Shown piece after piece: positions 1 to 8,598 of a stretch of 64,000 nt of DNA. This stretch comes from Chloroflexota bacterium (lineage in GTDB: Bacteria; Chloroflexota; Dehalococcoidia; DSGV01). Location: assembly GCA_021787985.1 (NCBI GenBank), contig JAJYLG010000003.1:1-64000 (forward strand), given 5' to 3'. The translations under genes were made by a program, and so were the position numbers. Below the pieces are notes generated by a model that saw nothing but the letters and a program-made list of their open reading frames with translations, was not told the DNA's origin and searched no databases. Position 1 is the first letter of the stretch. Each line of letters starts with the position of its first letter.

Positions 1-120
1 ATGGGCTGCTTCCAGAACATGGACAGCGCCGAGCGGGTGATGTACGCCATCGCCACCCGGCTCAACGCAAAATGGGAGGGCCGCCCGCTCCCTCACTTCA
101 AAAGTCCACACTCATCTTGA
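1..120 (+). pseudogene. C-terminal end of a transposase, possibly IS256/mutator family, cut by the window edge
   Basis: Open frame from base 1: MGCFQNMDSAERVMYAIATRLNAKWEGRPLPHFKSPHSS*. The FQN..SAER..YA...LN.KWEGRPL..F pattern resembles IS256-type C-termini. Confidence 0.4.
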
Positions 121-623
121 CGTTACCCGCTCGCGGCCCATCCGCTTCGCTCGACGGGATCGACCTCGAAGCAGTCTGCTCCCGCGTCAGCGACTGGTTC
201 CAGGAAGCCGCTGGGGACGACATGGCGCTCGTGGGCGACGCCCTGGGCCTCGAGGTCCGCGCGCTGCCGGAAAGTGCATCGCCAGTCGGGTATCGAGCGG
301 TTTGGACTTGCCAGTGGAAGAACATCGGCATGACCGTTGACTTGTACGGGAAACGGGGAGGGCTGCCCTTCCGGCTGACCGTGGAGCTGCTCGGGCCCCG
401 GCGCCGACGGCGTAACGACCTGCCCCCTGTCCCTTCGACCCCCGACACTTCGCACGAGTCTGGCAGGTTGACTTCTCAAGGCCGACGGCCGAACGTGTGA
501 TTATTACAGCCCGCAGACGGTAAGCGCTCGACCCATCGAGCGAATCCCGGCTGCAATCAATGCCCCAGGGGCCGCCAGAATGTGGCCCCTGTATTCTATC
601 CGGGCTGAGCGGGCAAAGGCTGC

Positions 624-1271
624 TTGATGGACCCTGATCCCAATGGCGCCGGCCGTCCCGGAACCGAACGCGTCCGCATCTTCGTGGACTTCTGGAACCT
701 TCAACTCACGATGAACCAGCGCGAACGCACGGTGGCTGGTTCCCCGAACTTCCTGTTCGACAGGTCGAAGCTGCCCCCGTGGCTCGCCAAGAAGGCGGCC
801 GACAAGTGCGGTGTCCCGAGTCTTGCGTACGAGGGCATGCATGTATACGCGTCGTACGACCCGCGGGCCAACGACGAGAAGCTCAAGCGGTGGCTCTTGA
901 CTTGGGTAAACCGACAGCCGGGCGTTCAGGTCGTTCTGAAGGAGCGTAGACCCAAAGATGCGCCCCACTGCCCAGCTTGTCGATCGGAGGTGCCGACGTG
1001 CCCCGCCTGTGGCGGCTCGTTGAGGCGCACCCAGGAGAAAGGCGTGGATACCGCAATCGTCACGGACATGATTCGGCTCGCGTGGGAATCAGCCTACGAC
1101 GTCGCGGTACTGGTATCGTCCGACAGCGACCTCGTGCCAGCCGTTGAGGTCTTGGACCTCCGAGGTCGGAAGATCATCCAAGCCGGGTTCCCGCCAATCG
1201 GTAGCCATCTCGCGACTGCCTGTTGGGCTTCGTTCGACATGTTCGCCGAGCGAGACAGCTACCGTCGGTAG
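624..1271 (+). CDS. NYN domain (LabA/DUF88-like, PIN-fold) protein with a CxxC...CxxC insertion
   Basis: RIFVDFWNLQ start, DTAIVTDMIRLA and VLVSSDSDLVPAVEVLDLRGRKI acidic motifs; HCPACRSEVPTCPACGG zinc-ribbon-like insert. Confidence 0.75.
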   Translation: MMDPDPNGAGRPGTERVRIFVDFWNLQLTMNQRERTVAGSPNFLFDRSKLPPWLAKKAADKCGVPSLAYEGMHVYASYDPRANDEKLKRWLLTWVNRQPGVQVVLKERRPKDAPHCPACRSEVPTCPACGGSLRRTQEKGVDTAIVTDMIRLAWESAYDVAVLVSSDSDLVPAVEVLDLRGRKIIQAGFPPIGSHLATACWASFDMFAERDSYRR

Positions 1272-1720
1272 CTCGGCGCGGCACGGATGCCGGCCGCTTC
1301 CCGGTAGGGCGCGGTCGCGGCGACCGTGGCGATACGCGCATCGAGCGCGCGCAGGCGCTCGTCGGCGAGCTGTACCGCCTGCAGGTCCTCGCGCGCGCGG
1401 CAGAGGTCGCGCACCGCTTCTTGCTCCGGCGTTGGGGGATGCACCGCGGTGAGCAGGCCCACGCGCAGCAGCCGCGCCAGCGAGTGCGCGTCGCGCCGGT
1501 CCGCCTTGACGCGGTCCCCGCTGCGCTGCGGGATCAGGGCCGGGGCGATCACCTGGCACGACACGCCCGCCGTCTCCAGCCGGCGCAGCAGCGAGAACCC
1601 CGCCGGCCCCGCCTCGTAGCACGCGAGCAACTCGCCACCGCTGCGCTTGACCAACGTGTCCGCTCGGCTCGCCGAGCTCTGTGCCGAGCGCGGAGTCCCC
1701 GAGCACGTCGGCTCAGACAA
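1259..1720 (-). pseudogene. Truncated IS110/IS1111-family transposase, N-terminal half
   Basis: CYEAGPAGFSLLRRLETAGVSCQVIAPALIPQRSGDRVKADRRDAHSLARLLRVGLLTAVHPPTPEQEAVRDLCRARED is characteristic; the C-terminal domain is missing. Confidence 0.75.
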
Positions 1721-1885
1721 CGTGCGCCGGCATCCTTGTCACGGACCCGGTCGACGGACCGAGCGACGAGCAGTTCGAGCCAACCGTGGCGTTCGTCCGG
1801 GAGCAACAGCAGGCCGCCGGGATCGAGTAGCCACGGCGGCTATGCGGAAGGCGTTCCACGACGCCCCACTCCGAATGCCATCACA

Positions 1886-2329
1886 TCAGACACGAGACCC
1901 GCGCCGTTCGAAGGTGAGGTCGAAGTCCTTCCTCCACGTCTGGCCGGCGTCCTCCGATGCTTCCCATCGACCGGCGATACGGTCGCGCTCCACAGTCGCG
2001 ACGAAGCGCTGGTGGAAGTCGGGGTCCTCGCGCAGCATCGTCCAGTCACCGTCACCGAAGGTCATGCGGAACACGCGGCACACGCCGCGTACATCGTGGT
2101 AGAGGACCGCGAACTGCTCGTCCGGATCGCTGCGCCCGAACACCATGTCCCAGGTGGAGTAGTCCTCGCCCAGCGCCGATCGCAGGACGATGAACGCATC
2201 GGCGAGCCACTCGATCGTTGCCGTACCGTGGACCTCGACGTCGGGGCTCTCGAGGAACCATGCGCCGGTCATCGTCAGCGCCCATTCGCCGACGAGGCCC
2301 TCCAGTTCCGCCACCGCCTCGTTCCTCAT
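1886..2329 (-). CDS. Hypothetical protein, DUF1579-like beta-barrel
   Basis: ORF 1886..2344; internal ATG at 2329 preceded by GGAGG. ELEGLVGEWALTMTG opening and alternating beta pattern. Confidence 0.5.
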   Translation of the reverse strand: MRNEAVAELEGLVGEWALTMTGAWFLESPDVEVHGTATIEWLADAFIVLRSALGEDYSTWDMVFGRSDPDEQFAVLYHDVRGVCRVFRMTFGDGDWTMLREDPDFHQRFVATVERDRIAGRWEASEDAGQTWRKDFDLTFERRGSRV

Positions 2330-2383
2330 CGCCCGCTCCTCCATGTGACGCGCATCGATTCCTCGTAGGGTGGCTGCTCGCAG

Positions 2384-2932
2384 TCAGTTCTTGGCCGGGA
2401 CATAGCTGAGGTTCAGCACGCCGCTCTTGAAGGTCTGCGCGCCGGCCAGCTCGAGCGGGGTGCGGGGCTCGTCCGGCGGAAAGAGCCGTGCCATGCCGCC
2501 GCCGACCACGATCGGGTGGACGAGCAGGTTGAGTTCGTCGAGGAGCCCCTCATGCAGCAGCCAGCGGACGGTCGTTGCGCTGCCGGAGAGGACGATGTCG
2601 CCGCCGTCCTGAGCCTTGATGTCAGCGAGCTTCCGGGCCGCGTCGCCGCTGATGAGCTCGGAGTTCTGCCACTCGGCCACCGTCAGGCTGTTGGAGACCA
2701 CGTACTTTTTCATCGCGTTGATGACGTCGCCGAACGGCTCGTCGGCGTGTTCCGGCCAGTACGCAGCCCACTCGTTGTAGAGCACGCGCCCCATCAGCAT
2801 GGCGCCGGCGGTCGCAAAGCCGGCGCTCACGACCGCCCCCGTCTCGTCATCGAAGTACGGGAAGTGCCACTGGTCAGGCGCCTCGGCGACACCGTCGAGG
2901 GAGATGAAGAAGTAGGACTTGATCTTGCGCAC
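2384..2932 (-). CDS. Dihydrofolate reductase family protein (RibD C-terminal-like)
   Basis: MRKIKSYFFISLDGVAEAPDQWHFPYFDDE...LMGRVLYNEW...GDIVLSGSATTVRWLLHEGLLDELNLLVHPIVVGGG; GTG start with AGGAGGT upstream. Confidence 0.85.
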   Translation of the reverse strand: MRKIKSYFFISLDGVAEAPDQWHFPYFDDETGAVVSAGFATAGAMLMGRVLYNEWAAYWPEHADEPFGDVINAMKKYVVSNSLTVAEWQNSELISGDAARKLADIKAQDGGDIVLSGSATTVRWLLHEGLLDELNLLVHPIVVGGGMARLFPPDEPRTPLELAGAQTFKSGVLNLSYVPAKN

Positions 2933-2974
2933 TGCCGAGACCTCCTGTGCTCGTCTGTTTGTCGCGAGTCCGGA

Positions 2975-3487
2975 CTAGTGACCGGTCATCGGCCGCTTGC
3001 TGTCCTCGGCGAGGATCGCGTCGATCTGCCCGACCGCCTGGGCCATGCCCTCTTCCATGCCCATCGCCAGGACCTGCTCCATCGCCGCAGTGTCGGGGAA
3101 CACGGTCTCGATCGACATCCGCGTCCGTGCACCGTCGGCGGCGATCGTTACCCGCATCTCCATGAGCGGCAGGTCGGGGTTCGGCGTGCCGTCGGCGTTC
3201 GCGAAGCCGTCACGGAGCACGATGCGATGTGGCGCCTCGACCTCGAGCACCTCCCAGTACCCGCGCGGCTGGTCGCCCTCCGGGCCGGTCATGTGGTACT
3301 CGACGCGACCACCAGGCCGGAGGTCGTGTGCGGTGACGGTGGCCGGATAGGTCGGCGGTCCCCACCAGCGCTCGAGCTGACGCGGGTCGGCCCAGAGCTG
3401 CCACACCCGGTCGGGCGAGGCGTCGAACTCGGCGTCGAGCTTCATGGTCAGCGTCTCGGGGTCCTTGCGTACGGCGGTCATGGTCAT
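2975..3487 (-). CDS. SRPBCC/AHSA1 domain protein
   Basis: LDAEFDASPDRVWQLWADPRQLERWWGPPTYPATVTAHDLRPGGRVEYHMTGPEG; start overlaps the stop of the upstream ArsR gene. Confidence 0.85.
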   Translation of the reverse strand: MTMTAVRKDPETLTMKLDAEFDASPDRVWQLWADPRQLERWWGPPTYPATVTAHDLRPGGRVEYHMTGPEGDQPRGYWEVLEVEAPHRIVLRDGFANADGTPNPDLPLMEMRVTIAADGARTRMSIETVFPDTAAMEQVLAMGMEEGMAQAVGQIDAILAEDSKRPMTGH

Positions 3488-3825
3488 CGAGGTGGCTCCT
3501 TCGTCTCGTCGCTGATCAGTGCTGACATGCGAACGACCCGGCCGCGCCACAACTCCTCGTACTGGTCGAGCAACCGGCGAGCGATACGCAGCCCTTCGAG
3601 GTTGGTGCACACGACCTTGCGACGCCCGACTCGTTCCTTCGTGACGAGGCCGGCGCGCTCAAGGACGGCGATGTGCTTCTGCACAGCGGCGAAGCTCATC
3701 GAGTAGTACCCGGCGAGCTCGGCGACGCCCTCTTCCGCGTCGATCGCGCGACGCACGATGTCGCGACGGGTGGCGTCGGCGAGGGCGCCGAACATGCGGT
3801 CGAAGTCGGGCGGGGCGACTTGCAT
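3484..3825 (-). CDS. ArsR-family HTH transcriptional regulator, co-transcribed with the SRPBCC gene
   Basis: MQVAPPDFDRMFGALADATRRDIVRRAIDAEEGVAELAGYYSMSFAAVQKHIAVLERAGLVTKERVGRRKV; the ArsR plus AHSA1 pair is a common arrangement. Confidence 0.85.
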   Translation of the reverse strand: MQVAPPDFDRMFGALADATRRDIVRRAIDAEEGVAELAGYYSMSFAAVQKHIAVLERAGLVTKERVGRRKVVCTNLEGLRIARRLLDQYEELWRGRVVRMSALISDETKEPPR

Positions 3826-3853
3826 CGATACAACTATATAGTTGTATCGATGC
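3822..3853. promoter_or_regulatory. 32-bp perfect palindrome, candidate ArsR operator overlapping the start codon
   Basis: GCATCGATACAACTATATAGTTGTATCGATGC is its own reverse complement; AT-rich core in GC-rich DNA. Confidence 0.8.
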
Positions 3854-3981
3854 CACGTCAATTCGCGACCGAACGCAGGTCCGAGCGATTGGCGCCGACG
3901 GTGATACGCTCGCGCTCGTGCACAGCTTCACGTCCGGGCAGGTCCGGATTCGGCACACACGGACGAATGGAGACGACACCG

Positions 3982-4130
3982 ATGGGACAGATCTACGCCA
4001 ACATGTCGATGTCGCTCGATGGGTTCATCGCCGGGCCGACAAGGACGTCCGCGTCGAAGGTGGCGCCGCCACCGTCCGGCAGTAGCTGCACGCCGGCGCC
4101 GACGGCGGGCTGTGGCGCCATCAGGGGTGC
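3982..4130 (+). pseudogene. Dihydrofolate-reductase-family remnant with internal deletion
   Basis: MGQIYANMSMSLDGFIAGP, then in another frame DKDVRVEGGAATVRQ*LHAG, matching the N- and C-terminal portions of the family. Confidence 0.6.
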
Positions 4131-4142
4131 TATCATGGTGAC

Positions 4143-4367
4143 ATGCGACGCACCACCATCTCGATCGACGCCCCGCTCCTCCGGGACCTCCACCGCATGG
4201 CAGAGGAACGGCGAACCTCGATCGCGGCGATCATCCGCGAAGCGGTGGAAGAGAAGCTGGCGACCTTCCGGCCCCGGCCTCGGAGCCTGGGCATCGGTGC
4301 GTCGGGCCACCGCGACACCGCCCACCGCGCCGGGGACGAACGACCGGAACCTCGGCCGTGGCGCTGA
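4143..4367 (+). CDS. Ribbon-helix-helix antitoxin, VapB-like
   Basis: MRRTTISIDAPLLRDLHRMAEERRTSIAAIIREAVEEKLATFRP; overlaps a PIN toxin gene. Confidence 0.8.
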   Translation: MRRTTISIDAPLLRDLHRMAEERRTSIAAIIREAVEEKLATFRPRPRSLGIGASGHRDTAHRAGDERPEPRPWR

Positions 4368-4771
4368 TCCTGGACACCGGGCCACTGTACGCGTCGCTCG
4401 ACCGAAGCGACGCCGAGCACGTGGCGTGCAGGCGGCTCATCGAAGAGGCTGAAGAGCCGCTGGTCATTCCGGCTCCGGTGCTCGTCGAAGTGGATTACTG
4501 GATTCACACGCGCCTTCATCCGGGTGTCCTTGTGGCCCTGCTCGACGACATCGAGTCCGGTGCTTACCGCGTCGAAAACCTTATCGCCGCGGACTACGCC
4601 CGTGTTCGCTCGCTCTGCGACCGCTATGACGATGCGGACATCGGCTTCGTCGACGCCGCGGTCCTGGCCATCGTGGAACGCCTCGGCGAACCCAAGCTCG
4701 CAACCCTCGACCATCGGCACTTCGGGACACTCAGGCCGCGTCATGTTGACGCGCTGGTTCTCCTTCCGTAA
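4358..4771 (+). CDS. PIN-domain toxin, VapC-like
   Basis: LILDTGPLYASLDRSDAEH...VLVEVDYWI...DADIGFVDAAVLAIVERL...LATLDHRHFG; 10-nt overlap with the antitoxin. Confidence 0.88.
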   Translation: MALILDTGPLYASLDRSDAEHVACRRLIEEAEEPLVIPAPVLVEVDYWIHTRLHPGVLVALLDDIESGAYRVENLIAADYARVRSLCDRYDDADIGFVDAAVLAIVERLGEPKLATLDHRHFGTLRPRHVDALVLLP

Positions 4772-4795
4772 GCGCCTCGCGGCGCGGAGTCAGCC

Positions 4796-5053
4796 GTGAG
4801 AATTGCTCACGACTCCGATGTGGACGCGCTGACACTTGCGCTCGACGAATCCTCCGTGGCCGACGGTTACGAAACCCGACTCGGCGTGATCGTCGACCTC
4901 CCCAGGTCGGTCACCTCGCCGTGGGCGTGCTGGTCGGAGGCGTGGGAGGCGTGGCGCGGCGTGCTGCGGTGCAAGTCCATCGAGCGTACCTCCGGTGAGA
5001 CCGGCAATCCGGCTGCTGTCTGTGCCGGTACAGCGCCGTTCATGGCCCGCTGA
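4796..5053 (+). pseudogene. Decayed DUF2283-like ORF
   Basis: MRIAHDSDVDALTLALDESSVADGYETRLGVIVDLP resembles DUF2283 N-termini; similarity is lost afterwards. Confidence 0.4.
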
Positions 5054-5108
5054 CGGCGCTCCGGGAGACTGATAGTCACGCGGAAGGCGATTCCCGAGCT
5101 GGTCTTCC

Positions 5109-6254
5109 TCACCACTGCACGAACATCGGCATGACCACGTGCACGTAGTCGTCGTGGCCGAGCGGCCGCAGCACGCCCGGGTTGCTCGGCCCGGACGTCT
5201 CCAGCGCCAGCTCGCCCGGCTCCAGCACGCTGAGCACGTCGATCAAATAGCGACTGTTGAACGCGATCTTCGATGGCTCGCCGTCCACCGCCGCGTCGAT
5301 CTCGCCGCGGTTGTCGCCCACCTCGTCCGCGCGGGCCGACACCTGCAGGCTGCCCGGCCCTCCGCCCTCGCCCGGCGTGACGTGCAGTCGCACGATGCCG
5401 CTGCCATCACGGGCGAAGATGGCCGCGATCTTCGTCTCGTGCAGGAACTCCTCCACGCTCACCCGCGCGCGGGTCGCGTACGTCGTGGGGATGAGCTGCT
5501 GGTAGTTGGGGAAGGTGCCGGGGATGAGCTGCGTCACCAGCTCGATGTCGTCGAGCCGGAAGAGCGCGCGCGTGCGCTCGCCGTTGACGGCCATCTGCAC
5601 GTCGCCCGACTCGCTCAGCAGCCGGCCGAGGTGGTCGAGGGTGCTCCAGGGGATGTTGACGCTGAACGGCTCGGGCGATCCTTCCGCGGAAGGGGCAGGC
5701 AAGCGCAGGCGGTGCACCGCCAGGCGGAAGCCGTCGGCTCCGGCGAGCTCGGCCACGCCGTCGGCCACCTGGACATGGACGCCGGTGAGCACGGGGCGCG
5801 AGTCGTCACGCGCGGCGGCGAAGACCACCTCCTCGATGGCGCGGCGCAGGCCGCGGGCCGGCAGCACGAGCCGCTGGCCGTCCGTCACCTCGGGCACGAC
5901 CGGGAAATCGTCGGCCGGCATCCCGCCGATGTTGGCCTCGTCGCGGCCACAATGCACGTTGAGCTGGCGGGAGCGCGGCGGGAGGGTAATCTGCACCGGC
6001 TGGTCGCCCTTGAGCTGGCTGACGAACTCGGAGAAGAGTCGGGCCGGGACGGTGATGGTCCCCTCTTCCGAGACCTGGGCGCCGATCCAGACGGTCAGCG
6101 CGATCTCCAGGTTGGTGGCGACCAGCTTGAGCCGGTGGTCGTCGGTGGTGAGCAGGACGTTGCTTACGACCGGCAGGGGCGAGCGGCTGGGCACGGCGCG
6201 GGACACGATGCCGAGGGCGCGCGCAAGGCTATCCTGAGGGATGGCGACCTTCAT
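5109..6254 (-). CDS. dnaN: DNA polymerase III subunit beta (sliding clamp)
   Basis: MKVAIPQDSLARALGIVSRAVPSRSPLPVVSNVLLTTDDHRLKLVATNLEIALTVWI...; C-terminal HDDYVHVVMPMFV; 381 aa. Confidence 0.96.
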   Translation of the reverse strand: MKVAIPQDSLARALGIVSRAVPSRSPLPVVSNVLLTTDDHRLKLVATNLEIALTVWIGAQVSEEGTITVPARLFSEFVSQLKGDQPVQITLPPRSRQLNVHCGRDEANIGGMPADDFPVVPEVTDGQRLVLPARGLRRAIEEVVFAAARDDSRPVLTGVHVQVADGVAELAGADGFRLAVHRLRLPAPSAEGSPEPFSVNIPWSTLDHLGRLLSESGDVQMAVNGERTRALFRLDDIELVTQLIPGTFPNYQQLIPTTYATRARVSVEEFLHETKIAAIFARDGSGIVRLHVTPGEGGGPGSLQVSARADEVGDNRGEIDAAVDGEPSKIAFNSRYLIDVLSVLEPGELALETSGPSNPGVLRPLGHDDYVHVVMPMFVQW

Positions 6255-6386
6255 GGCTCACCTGCGTAGGCATTTAGCCTGATGGCGTTGAATCGCCCTG
6301 ATGATACGCTGCGGCGCCCGGCGACACAACGTGATGAGCCCTCCCGCCAAGCCCGCGCCCGCGCAGGCGGGGGCAGGCTCGGCAGG

Positions 6387-7019
6387 TCAGCCGAGAATGG
6401 CGAGGGTATCGAGCGCCGGCTTCGCCGCTTGCAGGAAGCTGTCGAGGGTGCCGGCCGGCGCGGTGACGCTGACGACCCAGGCGCGCTCGGCCTTGACCAG
6501 GTACCACTGTCGGCCATCGATCTCCTGACCGCTCGTGGTGTGTCCGTGGAAGCTGACGGCGCGTGCGTCCATGCCGGCCAGGGTGGCCGGCTCTGGGCCG
6601 TGCAGGTCCGTCGCGCCGGACTGGCGCAACTCCTGGACCAGCTTGCCGGCGAACGCGTCGAGCAGGTCGTCGGGACCGGCGGGCAGGGCGAAGATGGTGA
6701 TCCTGCCCGAGCCGTCCGGCGGGGTGAAGACGTTGCCGGGCAGGGCGATCTGCTTGTCGCCGTACTGAGCCGCGACGGGCTGGACCTCCGACTTCCAGGC
6801 GTCCGGGACGTCCAGGGTGAAGGGATAGTACTGCGAGAGGTAGCGTTGAAAGCCGGGCGTCAGCGGCCGGGTGTTGAAGCTCACCGGGGTGGAGCCGGCC
6901 CCCACACCGGGTCGCTGCACGCGCGCGCCCTTACCGCACGCGGCGGCGAGCACGAGGAGGCAGGCGGCGAGGGCCGCGCTCGCAGCGCGCAGCGTGGAGT
7001 GCACGGGTGCTACCGGCAA
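6387..7019 (-). CDS. Hypothetical lipoprotein
   Basis: N-terminal hydrophobic stretch ending in lipobox-like LAAAC; YPFTLDVPDAWKSEV PsbP-like segment. Confidence 0.65.
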   Translation of the reverse strand: MPVAPVHSTLRAASAALAACLLVLAAACGKGARVQRPGVGAGSTPVSFNTRPLTPGFQRYLSQYYPFTLDVPDAWKSEVQPVAAQYGDKQIALPGNVFTPPDGSGRITIFALPAGPDDLLDAFAGKLVQELRQSGATDLHGPEPATLAGMDARAVSFHGHTTSGQEIDGRQWYLVKAERAWVVSVTAPAGTLDSFLQAAKPALDTLAILG

Positions 7020-7114
7020 AGAGGCACGGGCGACCGGCTTCGCTCCGGTCGCCCGATGGTGGACGGGCTCACGCGGGCGAGTGTAGCAGAGGCGCCGCGG
7101 CCGGGCACGTGCCC

Positions 7115-8176
7115 TCAGTCCACCGGCGGCATGTGCACCGGGCGCCCGTCGTTCAGCCGCTCCAGCTCACGCTCGTCGCCGATGGCGATCATCTGGTCGC
7201 CCGGGTTGACGACGGTGGTGCGCGCCGGCCCGAGCAGGAGCTGCCCGGACGCCGCGCGGATGGCGAGCACCGTGACGTTGTGTGACCCCGCGAGCGCCTC
7301 CTCCACGGGTTTGCCGGCGAGGGCCGAGTCGGCGGTGACCAGCAGCTCGGCCAGCATCAGGTTGCCGCGCCGGCCGCCGATGAGCGTGTCCATCACTTCG
7401 ATGAAGTCAACGAACAGCGGCTGCAGGGCGGCGAGCGCCATGTGCCGGCCGCCGATCGAGTACGGGGAGATGACGCGGTCGGCCCCGGCCTGCCGCAGCT
7501 TGCGCTCGGCGCCGGCGTGGTCGATGCGGGCGACCACGAAGACGCGGGGGTTGATCGCCTTGGCGCTCAGCGTGATGTAGGTGTTGTCGGCGTCGGAGCC
7601 GACGGCGGCGATGAGGCAGCGGGCCTGCTCTACCCGCGCCTGACGGAGCAGCTCGTCGTCGGTCGCGTCGCCCTCGATGACCAGGTGGCGGCGGCGGGCC
7701 AGCGTGGCCAGCTCGCGCGACTGCTCGATGATGACGAAGGGCGCGCCGCGGTTGGCCAGGTCGGCGGCGACCTCCTGCCCCACCCGGCCGAAGCCGCAGA
7801 TGATGTAGTGGTCTTCCAGCTCGCGGATCCGGCCCAGCATGCGACGACCTCCCCAGAGACGCCCGAGCTCGCCTTCGACGGCGAAGCCGACGACGCCCGT
7901 AAGCGTGTACAGGACCCCGCCCACGCCGCCCACGATCAGCAGCATCGTGAAGAGCTGGCCGAGGCGCGAGAGCGGGTGCACCTCGCGATAGCCGACGGTG
8001 CTCAGGGTTACCACGGTCATGAAGAGCGCGTCGACGAGCCCCCACCCCTCGATGACCATGTATCCGCCGGTGCCCGCGGCGACGAGGGCGATGAGCAGCA
8101 CGAGCGACAGCAGCAGGCGACGATACGGCTCGTCGAGGTCCAGGAATCCGCCGACCAGGCGCCGCGCGCGGCTCAC
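7115..8176 (-). CDS. Potassium channel with TrkA-N/TrkA-C (RCK) domains
   Basis: Two TM segments around VVTLSTVGYREVHPL, then HYIICGFGRVGQEVAADLANRGAPFVIIE Rossmann motif and a C-terminal TrkA-C; GTG start overlaps the upstream stop. Confidence 0.88.
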   Translation of the reverse strand: MSRARRLVGGFLDLDEPYRRLLLSLVLLIALVAAGTGGYMVIEGWGLVDALFMTVVTLSTVGYREVHPLSRLGQLFTMLLIVGGVGGVLYTLTGVVGFAVEGELGRLWGGRRMLGRIRELEDHYIICGFGRVGQEVAADLANRGAPFVIIEQSRELATLARRRHLVIEGDATDDELLRQARVEQARCLIAAVGSDADNTYITLSAKAINPRVFVVARIDHAGAERKLRQAGADRVISPYSIGGRHMALAALQPLFVDFIEVMDTLIGGRRGNLMLAELLVTADSALAGKPVEEALAGSHNVTVLAIRAASGQLLLGPARTTVVNPGDQMIAIGDERELERLNDGRPVHMPPVD

Positions 8177-8598
8177 GGGCCGCTCCCGCCACCGGCGAGC
8201 CGTTCGAGCGCTTCGTATTGGCGGCGGACGGGCGACGTGTCGAACAGCTCCTCGTGGCGCCAGATGAGGCCGCGGCGCTCCTCGAAACGCATGGCGGTCG
8301 GCGGGAAGACGACGGGCAGATTGGCGAGCGCGCGGAAGCGGAGGCGGTAGCCCCGCACCCAGGCCACCGCCGTGCGGCCGCGCGTGAAGACCTCCACCGA
8401 GTCCCAGTCGGCCGACTGCACGTCGGCGAAGGCGGCGTAGTACTCGGCGATCGCGTCGCGGCCGCGCAGCGGCGCGTCGAGCGTGGGGTCGCGCAGCTCG
8501 GCGTCGAGCGCGTACCAGAAGACGATGGCGGCGGGGTCGAGCGAGCGCACGGCCTCGAGGTAGGCGTCGACCAGGGCACGGACGCGGGTGGTGGCCAC
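8173..8598 (-). CDS. SnoaL-like/NTF2-like protein
   Basis: VRALVDAYLEAVRSLDPAAIVFWYALDAELRDPTLDAPLRGRDAIAEYYAAFADV; likely GTG start. Confidence 0.7.
   Translation of the reverse strand: MATTRVRALVDAYLEAVRSLDPAAIVFWYALDAELRDPTLDAPLRGRDAIAEYYAAFADVQSADWDSVEVFTRGRTAVAWVRGYRLRFRALANLPVVFPPTAMRFEERRGLIWRHEELFDTSPVRRQYEALERLAGGGSGP

Noticed and set aside
123-500. Hypothetical ORFs on both strands after the transposase end
   Set aside because: No motif recognised; the plus frame could be a real gene fragment but evidence is insufficient.
1735-1830. Short plus-strand frame VTDPVDGPSDEQFEPTVAFVREQQQAAGIE*
   Set aside because: Looks like a natural C-terminus cut by the IS110 remnant, but too short to assign.
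2516-3706. 396-aa plus-strand ORF
   Set aside because: Antisense to the DHFR-family, SRPBCC and ArsR genes; no domain recognisable.
5139-6269. 376-aa plus-strand ORF
   Set aside because: Antisense to dnaN, no recognisable motifs, biased composition.
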